From contig JACKLZ010000001.1 in the NCBI GenBank assembly GCA_024235675.1, positions 372,001-436,000 on the forward strand: a stretch of 64,000 bases of DNA, written 5' to 3'. Shown in pieces: positions 42,665 to 54,268 of this stretch. The notes beneath the pieces are model-generated. The model was not told the origin of the DNA. It saw only the letters and a program-made list of their open reading frames with translations, and ran no database searches. Origin of the DNA: Zoogloeaceae bacterium (GTDB taxonomy: Bacteria > Pseudomonadota > Gammaproteobacteria > Burkholderiales > Rhodocyclaceae). Numbering within the stretch: position 1 is the stretch's first letter; the number at the start of each line of letters is the position of its first letter. Made by a program: the position numbers and the translations under genes.

Positions 42665-44145
42665 GTACTCAGATGGCGGCACAGGCCGCGGTGTCGGAAG
42701 CCCCCGATTCGAGCCTGCTCGACCGGATCATTGAAGATAGTCGTGTGGCGCGTTCCGACAACGAACGGGCACGGGCGAGGGACATCATCAGCGAGTTTGC
42801 CAGTCAGGTGCTCGAGGGTGAAGTGGTCGTGTCCGAGAATCTTGCGGCGTCTCTTGATGCGCGGGTTGCGGAGCTCGATCGATTGATCTCGGAGCAGCTC
42901 AGTGAGGTCATGCACGCACCGGCTTTTCAAGCGCTCGAAGGTGCCTGGACCGGCTTGCACTATCTGTGCAAGCACACGTCGACCGGTGAGCAGCAAAAGA
43001 TCAAGTTGATGAGTGCGACCAAGAAGGAACTCGTCAAGGACTTCAAGACAGCGATCGATTTTGACCAAAGCGCGCTGTTCAAGAAGGTTTATGAAGAGGA
43101 ATTCGGGACCTTCGGTGGCGCGCCATTTGGCGCCCTGATTGGCCAGTTTGATGTGACGCGTCAGCCCGAGGACATGTACTTCATTGAGCAGATGTCGCAT
43201 GTGGCGGCCGCTGCCCATGCACCGTTCGTGACTGCAGCCTCTCCCGAGCTGTTCGGCCTCGATTCTTTCACCGACCTTGGTAAGCCGCGCGACCTGTCAA
43301 AGGTGTTCGATACCGTCGAATACGCGAAATGGAAGTCCTTCCGCGATGCCGAAGATTCGCGCTATGTCGGTCTGGCCATGCCGCGTTTTCTTGGACGCCT
43401 GCCGTATAACCCGATCGATGGCATCACGACCGAAGGTTTCAACTTTGTTGAAGAGGTCGATGGCGCCGATCACAGCAAATACCTGTGGTGCAACGCAGCC
43501 TTTGCTTTTGGCGCGCGCCTCACCAACGCATTTGAAAACTATGGCTGGTGCGCCGCGATTCGCGGTGTTGAGGGCGGCGGTCTGGTGGAAGATCTTCCGA
43601 CACACACTTTCCGCACCGATGAAGGCGAGATCGCCCTCAAGTGCCCGACCGAAATCGCTATTACCGATCGGCGTGAAAAAGAGCTCAGCGATCTCGGCTT
43701 TATCCCGCTCGTTCACTGCAAGAACACCGATTTCGCAGCGTTCTTCGGCGCACAGTCGGCGCAGAAAGCCAAGAAGTACGACACCGACTCGGCCAACGCC
43801 AATGCGACCTTGTCGGCGCAGCTGCAATACATATTTGCCGTCTCGCGTATCGCGCACTACATGAAAGCCATGATGCGCGACAAGATCGGCAGTTTTGCTT
43901 CATCCGCCAATGTTGAGTCCTACATCCAGCGCTGGATTGATCAGTACGTGACGGCCGACGACTCGGCCTCGCAGGAGACCAAGGCGCAGTTTCCGCTTCG
44001 CGAGGCATCCATCGAGGTCAGCGAGGTGGCAGGGCGCCCGGGTGTGTATCGCGCGGTGTCGTTTATCCGGCCGCATTTTCAACTCGATGAGCTGTCGGTG
44101 TCCTTGCGACTGGTGGCCGAGCTGCCGCAGTCGAGCAAGGGTTGA
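42661..44145 (+). CDS. tssC: T6SS contractile sheath large subunit TssC
   Basis: A 494-aa TssC (VipB/ImpC), full length. It carries the EGAWTGLHYLCKHT region near residue 100, the FLGRLPYN motif and the C-terminal sheath helices. Translation is coupled to tssB. The sheath contracts to push the Hcp tube with the VgrG spike and is recycled by TssH (ClpV), encoded downstream. Confidence 0.97.
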   Translation: MSTQMAAQAAVSEAPDSSLLDRIIEDSRVARSDNERARARDIISEFASQVLEGEVVVSENLAASLDARVAELDRLISEQLSEVMHAPAFQALEGAWTGLHYLCKHTSTGEQQKIKLMSATKKELVKDFKTAIDFDQSALFKKVYEEEFGTFGGAPFGALIGQFDVTRQPEDMYFIEQMSHVAAAAHAPFVTAASPELFGLDSFTDLGKPRDLSKVFDTVEYAKWKSFRDAEDSRYVGLAMPRFLGRLPYNPIDGITTEGFNFVEEVDGADHSKYLWCNAAFAFGARLTNAFENYGWCAAIRGVEGGGLVEDLPTHTFRTDEGEIALKCPTEIAITDRREKELSDLGFIPLVHCKNTDFAAFFGAQSAQKAKKYDTDSANANATLSAQLQYIFAVSRIAHYMKAMMRDKIGSFASSANVESYIQRWIDQYVTADDSASQETKAQFPLREASIEVSEVAGRPGVYRAVSFIRPHFQLDELSVSLRLVAELPQSSKG

Positions 44146-44178
44146 TTTTTCTCTGTCATAACCCAAAGGGGATCAAGC

Positions 44179-44715
44179 ATGAAGGATATTTACGTCGAAT
44201 TCAAAGGGAGTGACATCAAGGGCGACTCCCGCGATGCCAAACACAAAGACACGGTCGAAGTGTCGGCGTGGAGCCATACCATTCGCCAACCCAAATCTGC
44301 GACGGCGTCGGGTTCCGGCGGCCACACTGCCGAGCGTGTCGAGCACGGTGAAATGATCTTTACCAAAGATATTGATGGCTCAAGTCCGAAGCTGTATCAG
44401 GCCTGCTCATCCGGTCTGGTGATCAATGACGTGGTGATCTATTTCTATCGCGCGTTTGGCGGCAAGAACACGACCGGCAATCCGTCTGGTACGCAGAACC
44501 GCCATCAATACCTCAAGATCGAACTGAAAAACGCGATTATCGCGTCGGTGTCACCGTCGGTCAGCGACGAGGCGATTCCTCAGGAGACCTTCTCCCTGAA
44601 GTACTCCGCAGTGAAGTGGACCTACGACGAGTTGAATATCGACGGCACCAAGTCCGGAAAAGTGAACATCCAGGGCGCCTGGAACCTGGCAAAAAACACC
44701 CCTAATCTGACCTGA
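44179..44715 (+). CDS. hcp: T6SS tube protein Hcp (TssD)
   Basis: A 178-aa Hcp1-type protein that forms the hexameric inner tube. It starts MKDIYVEFKGSDIKGDS and has the central SSPKLYQACSSGLVINDVVIYFYRA stretch (split) and C-terminal FSLKYSAVKWTY, typical of Hcp. It is slightly longer than the common 160-172 aa. A strong hairpin follows it, which may raise hcp mRNA stability or reduce read-through to tssE. Confidence 0.96.
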   Translation: MKDIYVEFKGSDIKGDSRDAKHKDTVEVSAWSHTIRQPKSATASGSGGHTAERVEHGEMIFTKDIDGSSPKLYQACSSGLVINDVVIYFYRAFGGKNTTGNPSGTQNRHQYLKIELKNAIIASVSPSVSDEAIPQETFSLKYSAVKWTYDELNIDGTKSGKVNIQGAWNLAKNTPNLT

Positions 44716-44733
44716 TTTTTCGGTGTGAGGCAC

Positions 44734-44764
44734 AAGAATGACGGAGCACGACTCCGTCATTCTT
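44734..44764 (+). terminator. 13-bp hairpin after hcp
   Basis: AAGAATGACGGAG (44734-44746), loop CACGA, CTCCGTCATTCTT (44752-44764), a perfect 13-bp stem followed by TCGAGG. It has no full T-run, so it is more likely an attenuator or mRNA-stability element than a complete terminator. Confidence 0.65.
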
Positions 44765-44776
44765 TCGAGGCGCGTG

Positions 44777-45256
44777 ATGAAAGGATTTGAACCGTCGATT
44801 TTCGACAAGCTCTTTGATGATTCGCCAGTACAAGCATCACGTCGGCGTTTGAGCATGGATGAAGTCAAAGATGCTGTGGCTCGTGATCTCGAGGCACTGC
44901 TCAATACACGTACCGTCATCGATGAATCGCTGGTGTCGGACTTTCCGCGTGCGCTGGCTTCGGTGGCCAGTTTCGGACTGAACGATTTCTCGGGGCTGAG
45001 TCTGGCAAGCGTGAATGATCGCCGGCGCATTTGTGCGTCGATCGAGCGGACCATTGCGCGTCATGAACCGCGACTGAAAGAGATTGAGGTCGGCTTGGAA
45101 CTGGACCGTCGTTCGATCAACGCCCTGTACTTCTCCATCCGCGCAGTTTTGATGGTGAGGCCAGCTCAAGAGCCTGTGAGCTTCGACGCCATGCTGCAGC
45201 CCACCACGCTGCAGTATTCGATCGGGCGCCAACGGCCCCGGATCGGGAACGCCTGA
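44777..45256 (+). CDS. tssE: T6SS baseplate protein TssE (gp25-like)
   Basis: A 159-aa baseplate wedge protein. I place the start at ATG 44777 (MKGFEPSIFDKLFDD), with GAGG six bases upstream; an in-frame ATG at 44738 lies inside the stem of the hcp hairpin. The gp25-like domain (VARDLEALLNTRT ... DFPRALASVASFGLNDFSGLSL ... IERTIARHEPRL) is complete. The stop is followed directly by the tssF start (TGAATG). Confidence 0.93.
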   Translation: MKGFEPSIFDKLFDDSPVQASRRRLSMDEVKDAVARDLEALLNTRTVIDESLVSDFPRALASVASFGLNDFSGLSLASVNDRRRICASIERTIARHEPRLKEIEVGLELDRRSINALYFSIRAVLMVRPAQEPVSFDAMLQPTTLQYSIGRQRPRIGNA

Positions 45257-48120
<2,864 letters not shown>

Positions 48121-48146
48121 ACCGTACGACTATCCACCGGTAAGCC

Positions 48147-50822
48147 ATGAGTACTTCTCTCAAGACCCTGATCAGCAAACTCAATACACCGTGCCGAAAG
48201 GCCGCTGAACGCGCCGCCAGCATCTGCATGTCGCGCGGCCACTATGAGGTCGACCTTGAGCATCTCTTCCTCAGTCTGCTTGAGCAGCCCGACTGCGACT
48301 TTGCGGTGATTGCGACGCGCTGTGGTGTCAGCCCGAGCGGACTCGAACGCGATCTGACGGCCGAAATCGGCCGTTTCAAGATCGGCAATAGCCGCACGCC
48401 GGTGTTCTCGGCGCATGTGCCGAAGCTGCTTGAGCAGGCTTGGTTGATCGCGTCGCTGGATGCTCGGTTGCCGCGCATCCGGTCGGGCCATCTGTTGCTC
48501 GCCTTGCTGACAGATTCCGATCTCTCGCAGTTGGCGGCGCGTGCCTCGGTGCGCTTCAAGCGGATCAAGCTTGAGCAGCTCAAGCACGATTTCGATGCCC
48601 TGACGGCCGGCTCGGCAGAGGCAAATGAGGTTGCCAGCATCGCTGCCGGCGCAGATGAGAGGGCAAGGCCGGAGGCCGATTCGACGCCGGAGACCGCTGT
48701 CGTCAGCAAGACGCCCGCACTGGATCAGTTCACCACCAATCTCACCCGGCGTGCGGCTGACGGGAAAATCGACCCAGTGATTGGACGGGACGCCGAGATC
48801 CGTCAGTTGATAGACATTCTCATGCGTCGGCGCCAGAACAATCCCATTCTTACTGGTGAGGCGGGGGTTGGGAAAACCGCTGTGGTCGAGGGGCTGGCGC
48901 TACGTATTGCGCTCGGCGATGTCCCGCCGCCACTCAAAGATGTGAGCCTGCATGTGCTCGATCTCGGCCTGCTCCAGGCGGGTGCCAGCGTCAAAGGTGA
49001 GTTCGAGAGCCGCCTCAAGAATGTGATCGACGAGGTCAAGCAGAGCCCGACGCCGGTCATTCTGTTCATCGACGAGGCCCACACCATGATCGGCGCAGGC
49101 GGTCAGAGTGGACAGAACGATGCGGCCAATCTGCTTAAGCCGGCGCTGGCACGTGGCGAATTGCGCACCATCGCTGCCACGACATGGGCGGAATACAAGA
49201 AGTACTTCGAAAAGGATGCAGCGTTGGCCCGGCGCTTTCAGGTGGTGAAGGTAGACGAGCCCACCGAACCGCTGGCTGCCGCCATGCTGCGCGCCATGGT
49301 GCCCTTGATGGAGTCGCACTTCGGGGTGCGCGTGCTCGACGATGCGGTGACCGAAGCGGTCCGTCTGTCGCACCGATACATCAGTGCGCGTCAGTTGCCG
49401 GACAAGGCCGTGAGCGTGCTCGATACCGCCTGTGCCAAAGTCGCGCTGGGGCAGAGCGCCACGCCGGCGCTGATTGATGATGCGGAAAAGCGATTGCAGC
49501 GTGAGCGCGCTGAGCTCAATGCCCTGGAGCGTGAGGCCGCTACGCATACCGGCCACCAGTCTCGAATCGCCGAACTCGTGACCTCGATGGCGCAAACTGA
49601 AGCTTCGCTCACGGCGCTGCGCGCGCGCTGTGAAGAGGAGGGCGAGATCGTCACGCGCGTGCTGGCGCTGCACCAGCAACTTGAACGTCGCGGCCAGTCT
49701 GATTCACTCATCGAGGGTGACGACCACGACTCGGCGTGTGCACAACTTGCGTCGCTGACGACACGCTTGCGCACGCTGCAGGGCGATAGCCCAATGGTGC
49801 CGCTTCAAGTCGATGGTGTGGTGGTGGCTGAAATCGTGTCCGCCTGGACGGGCATCCCGTTGGGCAAGATGCTCAAGGACGAGATCAACACGGTCCTGAA
49901 TCTCAAATCGCTGCTCAAGGCGAGGGTGATTGGGCAGGATCATGCGCTGGAAGCAATTGCACAACGGGTTCGCACGGCGCGCGCGAATCTGGATGATCCC
50001 AACAAGCCAAAAGGCGTGTTTCTGTTCGTCGGGCCGTCGGGGGTGGGCAAAACCGAGACCGCGCTGGCACTGGCCGATGTGCTCTACGGCGGCGAGCGCA
50101 AACTGGTCACCATCAACATGAGCGAATACCAGGAGGCGCATTCGGTATCCGGCCTCAAAGGTTCGCCTCCGGGCTATGTCGGCTACGGCGAAGGTGGTGT
50201 GTTGACCGAAGCCGTGCGACGCAACCCCTATAGCGTCGTGCTGCTCGATGAAATCGAAAAAGCGCATCCCGACGTCCTCGAGCTCTTCTTCCAGGTCTTT
50301 GACAAGGGCGTCCTGGACGATGCCGAGGGGCGCGAGATCGATTTCCGCAACACCCTCATCATTCTCACCAGCAATGTGGGCTCCAGCCAGATCATGCAGG
50401 CCTGCCTCAACAAGGCGGCAGCCGAACTGCCGAGCGTTGATGCGCTTTCCGACGCCTTGCGCCCGGTGCTTTACACCGCGTTCAAGCCCGCCTTTTTGGG
50501 ACGCATGAAAGTCATTCCCTACTACCCGATTTCCGACGATGTCTTGCTCAACATCATTCAGCTCAAGCTCGAGCGGATTCGCGATCGAGTCAGCGCCAAC
50601 CATAAGGCGGAATTCGGCTGGGACGCGAAGTTGGTGGACACCGTCCTCGCGCGGTGCACCGAAGTGGATTCCGGCGCCCGAAATATCGACCACATTCTCA
50701 ACGGGAGTCTGCTCCCCGAGATGGCCGAAGCCGTGCTCACCCGCATGGCTGACGGTGCTGCTATCGCACGCATCAAGGTCAGTGCGACTAAAAGCGGCGA
50801 TTTCCGTTACGCCATCAAGTAA
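48147..50822 (+). CDS. tssH: T6SS ATPase TssH (ClpV)
   Basis: An 891-aa ClpB-like AAA+ ATPase that disassembles contracted TssBC sheaths. It has an N-terminal double Clp repeat, a first AAA+ domain with Walker A GEAGVGKT, a middle coiled-coil region and a second AAA+ domain with Walker A GPSGVGKT. ClpV-specific length and context separate it from ClpB. Both nucleotide-binding sites are intact. Confidence 0.96.
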   Translation: MSTSLKTLISKLNTPCRKAAERAASICMSRGHYEVDLEHLFLSLLEQPDCDFAVIATRCGVSPSGLERDLTAEIGRFKIGNSRTPVFSAHVPKLLEQAWLIASLDARLPRIRSGHLLLALLTDSDLSQLAARASVRFKRIKLEQLKHDFDALTAGSAEANEVASIAAGADERARPEADSTPETAVVSKTPALDQFTTNLTRRAADGKIDPVIGRDAEIRQLIDILMRRRQNNPILTGEAGVGKTAVVEGLALRIALGDVPPPLKDVSLHVLDLGLLQAGASVKGEFESRLKNVIDEVKQSPTPVILFIDEAHTMIGAGGQSGQNDAANLLKPALARGELRTIAATTWAEYKKYFEKDAALARRFQVVKVDEPTEPLAAAMLRAMVPLMESHFGVRVLDDAVTEAVRLSHRYISARQLPDKAVSVLDTACAKVALGQSATPALIDDAEKRLQRERAELNALEREAATHTGHQSRIAELVTSMAQTEASLTALRARCEEEGEIVTRVLALHQQLERRGQSDSLIEGDDHDSACAQLASLTTRLRTLQGDSPMVPLQVDGVVVAEIVSAWTGIPLGKMLKDEINTVLNLKSLLKARVIGQDHALEAIAQRVRTARANLDDPNKPKGVFLFVGPSGVGKTETALALADVLYGGERKLVTINMSEYQEAHSVSGLKGSPPGYVGYGEGGVLTEAVRRNPYSVVLLDEIEKAHPDVLELFFQVFDKGVLDDAEGREIDFRNTLIILTSNVGSSQIMQACLNKAAAELPSVDALSDALRPVLYTAFKPAFLGRMKVIPYYPISDDVLLNIIQLKLERIRDRVSANHKAEFGWDAKLVDTVLARCTEVDSGARNIDHILNGSLLPEMAEAVLTRMADGAAIARIKVSATKSGDFRYAIK

Positions 50823-50847
50823 GCCCGCTCCATTTCAGAGGTTCCCG

Positions 50848-51321
50848 ATGCTCAATCTGAACTACGCCACCCTCGCACGCGCCTATCGACGCTTTTCGAC
50901 GCTGGCTGACGCCGACCTGTTCGCGTCGCTGGGCTGGGCGGATCGAATCGGGACGCCTGGCTATCGACGCACCGACGCGCTTCATCTCAGCTTGGCCTTG
51001 ATCTCTTGCAAGGCGCCACTCAACGGGCCGCTTCGCGTTCTGGATGGACCCTTGCGCGGCGGCCGACCCGACGCCGCGGCAAACCGGCTCGCGTTCTGGC
51101 TGCGGCATCATCAAGGTGAGCCCGAGCGTTTGGCTGGAGAGCAGGGGGCCGACGTTGCAAGCGATGCACTTGCCACGCGACGGGGCATCGCGGCGTTCAT
51201 GCAACGTACCGGCCCCGGTGGCGGACAGATTGTCCTGCTCGATGGGCGCAACGCGTCGGCAGTGTGCGCTCGGGCACAGACATGCCACCCGTATGAAATT
51301 CACCTCTGGCCCTTGGCCTGA
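50848..51321 (+). CDS. Tae4-like amidase-fold protein lacking catalytic residues
   Basis: A 157-aa protein between clpV and vgrG2. Its layout follows Tae4 peptidoglycan amidases: an N-terminal helix, LGWADRIGTPGYRRT, an LSLAL helix, RRGIAAFM, GGGQIVLLDGRN, a Cys pair (140, 146) and the terminal IHLWPLA. Compared from memory with the Salmonella Tae4 (CPIRMS ... RGHVTLWNG ... LWILP), the catalytic Cys position holds Asp43 and the catalytic His position holds Gln127. So it should not be an active cysteine amidase. It may be a structural or adaptor derivative. No signal peptide and no adjacent Tai4-like gene are seen. The fold assignment needs a profile or structure search. Confidence 0.6.
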   Translation: MLNLNYATLARAYRRFSTLADADLFASLGWADRIGTPGYRRTDALHLSLALISCKAPLNGPLRVLDGPLRGGRPDAAANRLAFWLRHHQGEPERLAGEQGADVASDALATRRGIAAFMQRTGPGGGQIVLLDGRNASAVCARAQTCHPYEIHLWPLA

Positions 51322-51351
51322 TGTGTCAAACCCACTGAGGTCGCCTCCGAC

Positions 51352-54264
51352 ATGACGCCACTTTTTCCTGTCGACACACACTGGAATCAGAATCAACGCG
51401 TGATGCGCCTCACTACGCCCTTGGGTGAGGACGCGTTGCTGGCCGAGACAGCCACAATCCGTGAAGCGCTCGGACCCGTGTCTGAGCACGCCGGCTTCCA
51501 TATCGTCCTGACCGTGCTGTGCGCCGATGCCCATATCGCCCTCAATGCGCTGCTCGGCCAGCCGGCCCGGCTCGATCTGCTTACCGCTCAGTCACGCATC
51601 GAACTTCGCCCCTTCCACGGCCAGATCACCCGTGTCACCCGACTCGGCGCCAATGGCGGTTTTGCGCGGTATGAACTGAACATTGAACCCTGGCTTGCCT
51701 TTCTCGCCCATCGTCAGGACAGCTTCATTTTTCAGCAGCGCAGCGTCGTCGAGATCATCGACACCGTCTTTGATCGCTGGGTCGGTCAAGGCAAACTGAA
51801 CGCCGCCTGGCGCTGGGACCTCGCCGACCCCGCACGCTTCCCCAAGCGCGGCATCACCACCCAGTATCAGGAAAGCGATCTGGCCTTTGTGCGCCGTCTG
51901 CTGGCCGAAGAAGGCTTGTTCTGCTGGTTCGAACACGCCGCCGACGACACCGCCGCCTTCGGCCTGCACACACTCGTCATCAGCGACAACAACGCCGCCT
52001 TCACCGACAACCTGCAGCCCGTATTCCGCTTCACCCAGCCCGGCGCCACGATGCGCGACGACAGCGTCGACCGCTGGCACGGCATGCGTCGGCTCGACAC
52101 CGCCGTGCTCGCCGCCGGCAGCTGGGACTACCGCAGCCTCGACGCCCGCGATCAGCACGACGAGAGTCGTATCGACAATGGCAGCAGCCCACGGCTCACG
52201 GCCACCGACGACCCCGGCCAATACGCCTGGCAAGACCGCGCCCACGGCGAACGCATGTTGCGCGCCCAGCGAGAAGCGCTCGACGCGCGCAGCAAACAAT
52301 TTCTTGGCCAGGGCACCGTTCGCACCGCCGCGCCAGCGAGCGCCTTCACTCTCGTCGAGCATGCCGAACACGACCTCGACCCACCCGAGTTGCGCCACTT
52401 CGTCATCACCGAGATCACCCACCACGCCCGCAACAATCTGTCCGAGCACATCCCGGGTGGCGCCGGTGCGCTCACCGATTCGATCCTTTCGGGCGCCGAT
52501 GGCGGGTTGAAACCCGCCCTACAAAAGGCTGCCGCCGGGACGGATGTCGCCACGCAAGGGCACAAAACCGTAGGGCCGGATTCATCCGGCCACACCGCCT
52601 CCGAACACAGCACACCCCCCGTCGAGCTCTATCGCAACCATTTCCGCGCAATCCGCAGCCACATCCCCTGGCGTGCCCTGATGACCGACGGCCACGGCCG
52701 CCACATCCATCCGCGCCCCACCGTCCACGGCACCCTCACCGCCGTCGTCGTCGGCCCCGGCACCCCCACGCACACCGACCGCGACGGACGCATTCGTGTC
52801 CAGTTCCCCTGGCAACGCGGCAGCCACAGCGCCAATCGCTTCGGCACGCCCGAGCACGACAACGCCCCCGCCAGCGATGCGCTCGGCGCCTGGGTCCGCG
52901 TCATGAGCCCCACCTCCGGCGCCAACTGGGGCGGGCACTGGGTACCGCGCCCCGGCCAGGAAGTGCTCGTCGCCTTCGATCACGGCAACATCGACCGCCC
53001 GGTGATCATCGGCGCGCTCTACAACGGCCAGGGCAACGACGACGCCCCCGGTAACCGCATCGGCGCCAGCACCATGGCCGCCAGCGCCAACGCCCCCGCC
53101 TTCTTCGCCGGTCAAACCGCCGACGCCCACCGCCACAACGCCAGCCTCTCCGGCCTCAAGACCCAACAACTGAGCGCGAGCCGCAGTGGTCAGGGCGGCG
53201 CCAACCAGCTCATCTTCGACGACACCCCCGGCGAGCCGCGCATCAGCCTGGGCAGCACCGAATACGCCAGCGCCCTCCAGCTGGGGCACCTCAAGCAGCA
53301 ACACGACAACGCCCGGCTCAAAGACCGCGGCCACGGCGCCGAGCTGTCCACCCGCGCCGCCGTCGCCGTGCGCGCCGGCAGCGGCCTGCTCATCAGTGCC
53401 AACGCCCGAACCGGCGCCACCGGCGCCCACCTCGACAGCCGCGAGAGCATCGCCCAACACGAAGACGGTAAAGCGCTCACCGTCGCCCTCGCCGAGGTCG
53501 CCGTAAAACAAAACGCCGCCCTTACCGGCGACGCGGCTGCCGACACACTCCCCGCGACTGAGGGGCTGACGCGTGCGCTCGACACCCTCGGCGCCACCGC
53601 CACCGCAGGGCCGAATGCCGCCCCGGCAGGGCTGGATTCCTCCGGCCAAACAAGCGCCGCGCAAGCCAGCTTCAAACCCACCGCCGGCGGCGAAGGCTGC
53701 GCACCCGCCTGGTCCGCCCCGCGCCTGCAATACAGCGCCCCCGGCGGCATTGCCCAGCTCACCCCCGCCAACGCCATCCTCGTCGCCGGCAAAACCCTCA
53801 GCCTCGCCGCGCAAGACATCAACCTCGTCGCCCAGGGCAATCACAGCCTCGCCGTCAAAGACGGCCTCGCGCTATTCACCGTCGGCAAGGCCAGCGGCAG
53901 CAAACCCAACACCGAGACCGGCATCGCCCTGCACGCGGCCAGCGGCAAAGTGAGCGTGCAAGCGCAAAGCGGCCAACTCAGCGCCGCCGCCGACAAAACC
54001 GTCACCGTCGCCAGCACCACCGCCAACCTCAAGGCCAGCGCCAAAACCCACCTCCTGGCCACCGCCGGCGGGGCGTATCTCAAGCTCGAAGGCGGCAACA
54101 TCGAGTTGCACGCACCGGGGCCGGTCAAGCTCAAGGCGAGCATGAAGAATTTGACCGGGCCCAAATCGAGCAGGGTCAGTGGAAGCCTGCCGAAGGCGGG
54201 GGCGTTGCGGGGGTGTGCGGCGGCCGCAGCACAGGCGGGCGCTTCGGGTGCAACGGCCATATAG
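51352..54264 (+). CDS. vgrG: Type VI secretion tip protein VgrG (copy 2)
   Basis: A 970-aa VgrG. The N-terminal gp27/gp44 half (TPLGEDALLAETATIREALGP, shortened; QYQESDLAFVRRLLAEEGLFCWFEH) is followed by the OB-fold part (AWVRVMSPTSGANWGGHWVPRPGQEV, split) and a DUF2345/beta-helix C-terminal region ending KASMKNLTGPK. Residues 378-418 are an extra loop encoded by a REP pair, and the region near 750-775 holds a further degenerate one. The last 40 residues are Ala/Gly-rich without a fused toxin. It heads a cassette with adaptor, effector and putative immunity genes. Confidence 0.93.
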   Translation: MTPLFPVDTHWNQNQRVMRLTTPLGEDALLAETATIREALGPVSEHAGFHIVLTVLCADAHIALNALLGQPARLDLLTAQSRIELRPFHGQITRVTRLGANGGFARYELNIEPWLAFLAHRQDSFIFQQRSVVEIIDTVFDRWVGQGKLNAAWRWDLADPARFPKRGITTQYQESDLAFVRRLLAEEGLFCWFEHAADDTAAFGLHTLVISDNNAAFTDNLQPVFRFTQPGATMRDDSVDRWHGMRRLDTAVLAAGSWDYRSLDARDQHDESRIDNGSSPRLTATDDPGQYAWQDRAHGERMLRAQREALDARSKQFLGQGTVRTAAPASAFTLVEHAEHDLDPPELRHFVITEITHHARNNLSEHIPGGAGALTDSILSGADGGLKPALQKAAAGTDVATQGHKTVGPDSSGHTASEHSTPPVELYRNHFRAIRSHIPWRALMTDGHGRHIHPRPTVHGTLTAVVVGPGTPTHTDRDGRIRVQFPWQRGSHSANRFGTPEHDNAPASDALGAWVRVMSPTSGANWGGHWVPRPGQEVLVAFDHGNIDRPVIIGALYNGQGNDDAPGNRIGASTMAASANAPAFFAGQTADAHRHNASLSGLKTQQLSASRSGQGGANQLIFDDTPGEPRISLGSTEYASALQLGHLKQQHDNARLKDRGHGAELSTRAAVAVRAGSGLLISANARTGATGAHLDSRESIAQHEDGKALTVALAEVAVKQNAALTGDAAADTLPATEGLTRALDTLGATATAGPNAAPAGLDSSGQTSAAQASFKPTAGGEGCAPAWSAPRLQYSAPGGIAQLTPANAILVAGKTLSLAAQDINLVAQGNHSLAVKDGLALFTVGKASGSKPNTETGIALHAASGKVSVQAQSGQLSAAADKTVTVASTTANLKASAKTHLLATAGGAYLKLEGGNIELHAPGPVKLKASMKNLTGPKSSRVSGSLPKAGALRGCAAAAAQAGASGATAI
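52501..52591. repeat. REP pair inside vgrG2
   Basis: GGCGGGT-TGAA-ACCCGCC followed by CTAC (52501-52518) and, 55 bases on, GTAG followed by GGCCGGA-TTCA-TCCGGCC (52574-52591). The two REPs point away from each other and are in frame, encoding GGLKPAL and VGPDSSG in the VgrG protein. They are the same REP family as in the immunity array. Confidence 0.85.
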
Positions 54265-54268
54265 CGGT

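Noticed and set aside
52582..53844. Long antisense frame over vgrG2 (and its twin at 59534-60526)
   Set aside because: A Gly/Ala/Val-rich shadow of the repetitive VgrG coding sequence; it recurs only because vgrG was duplicated.
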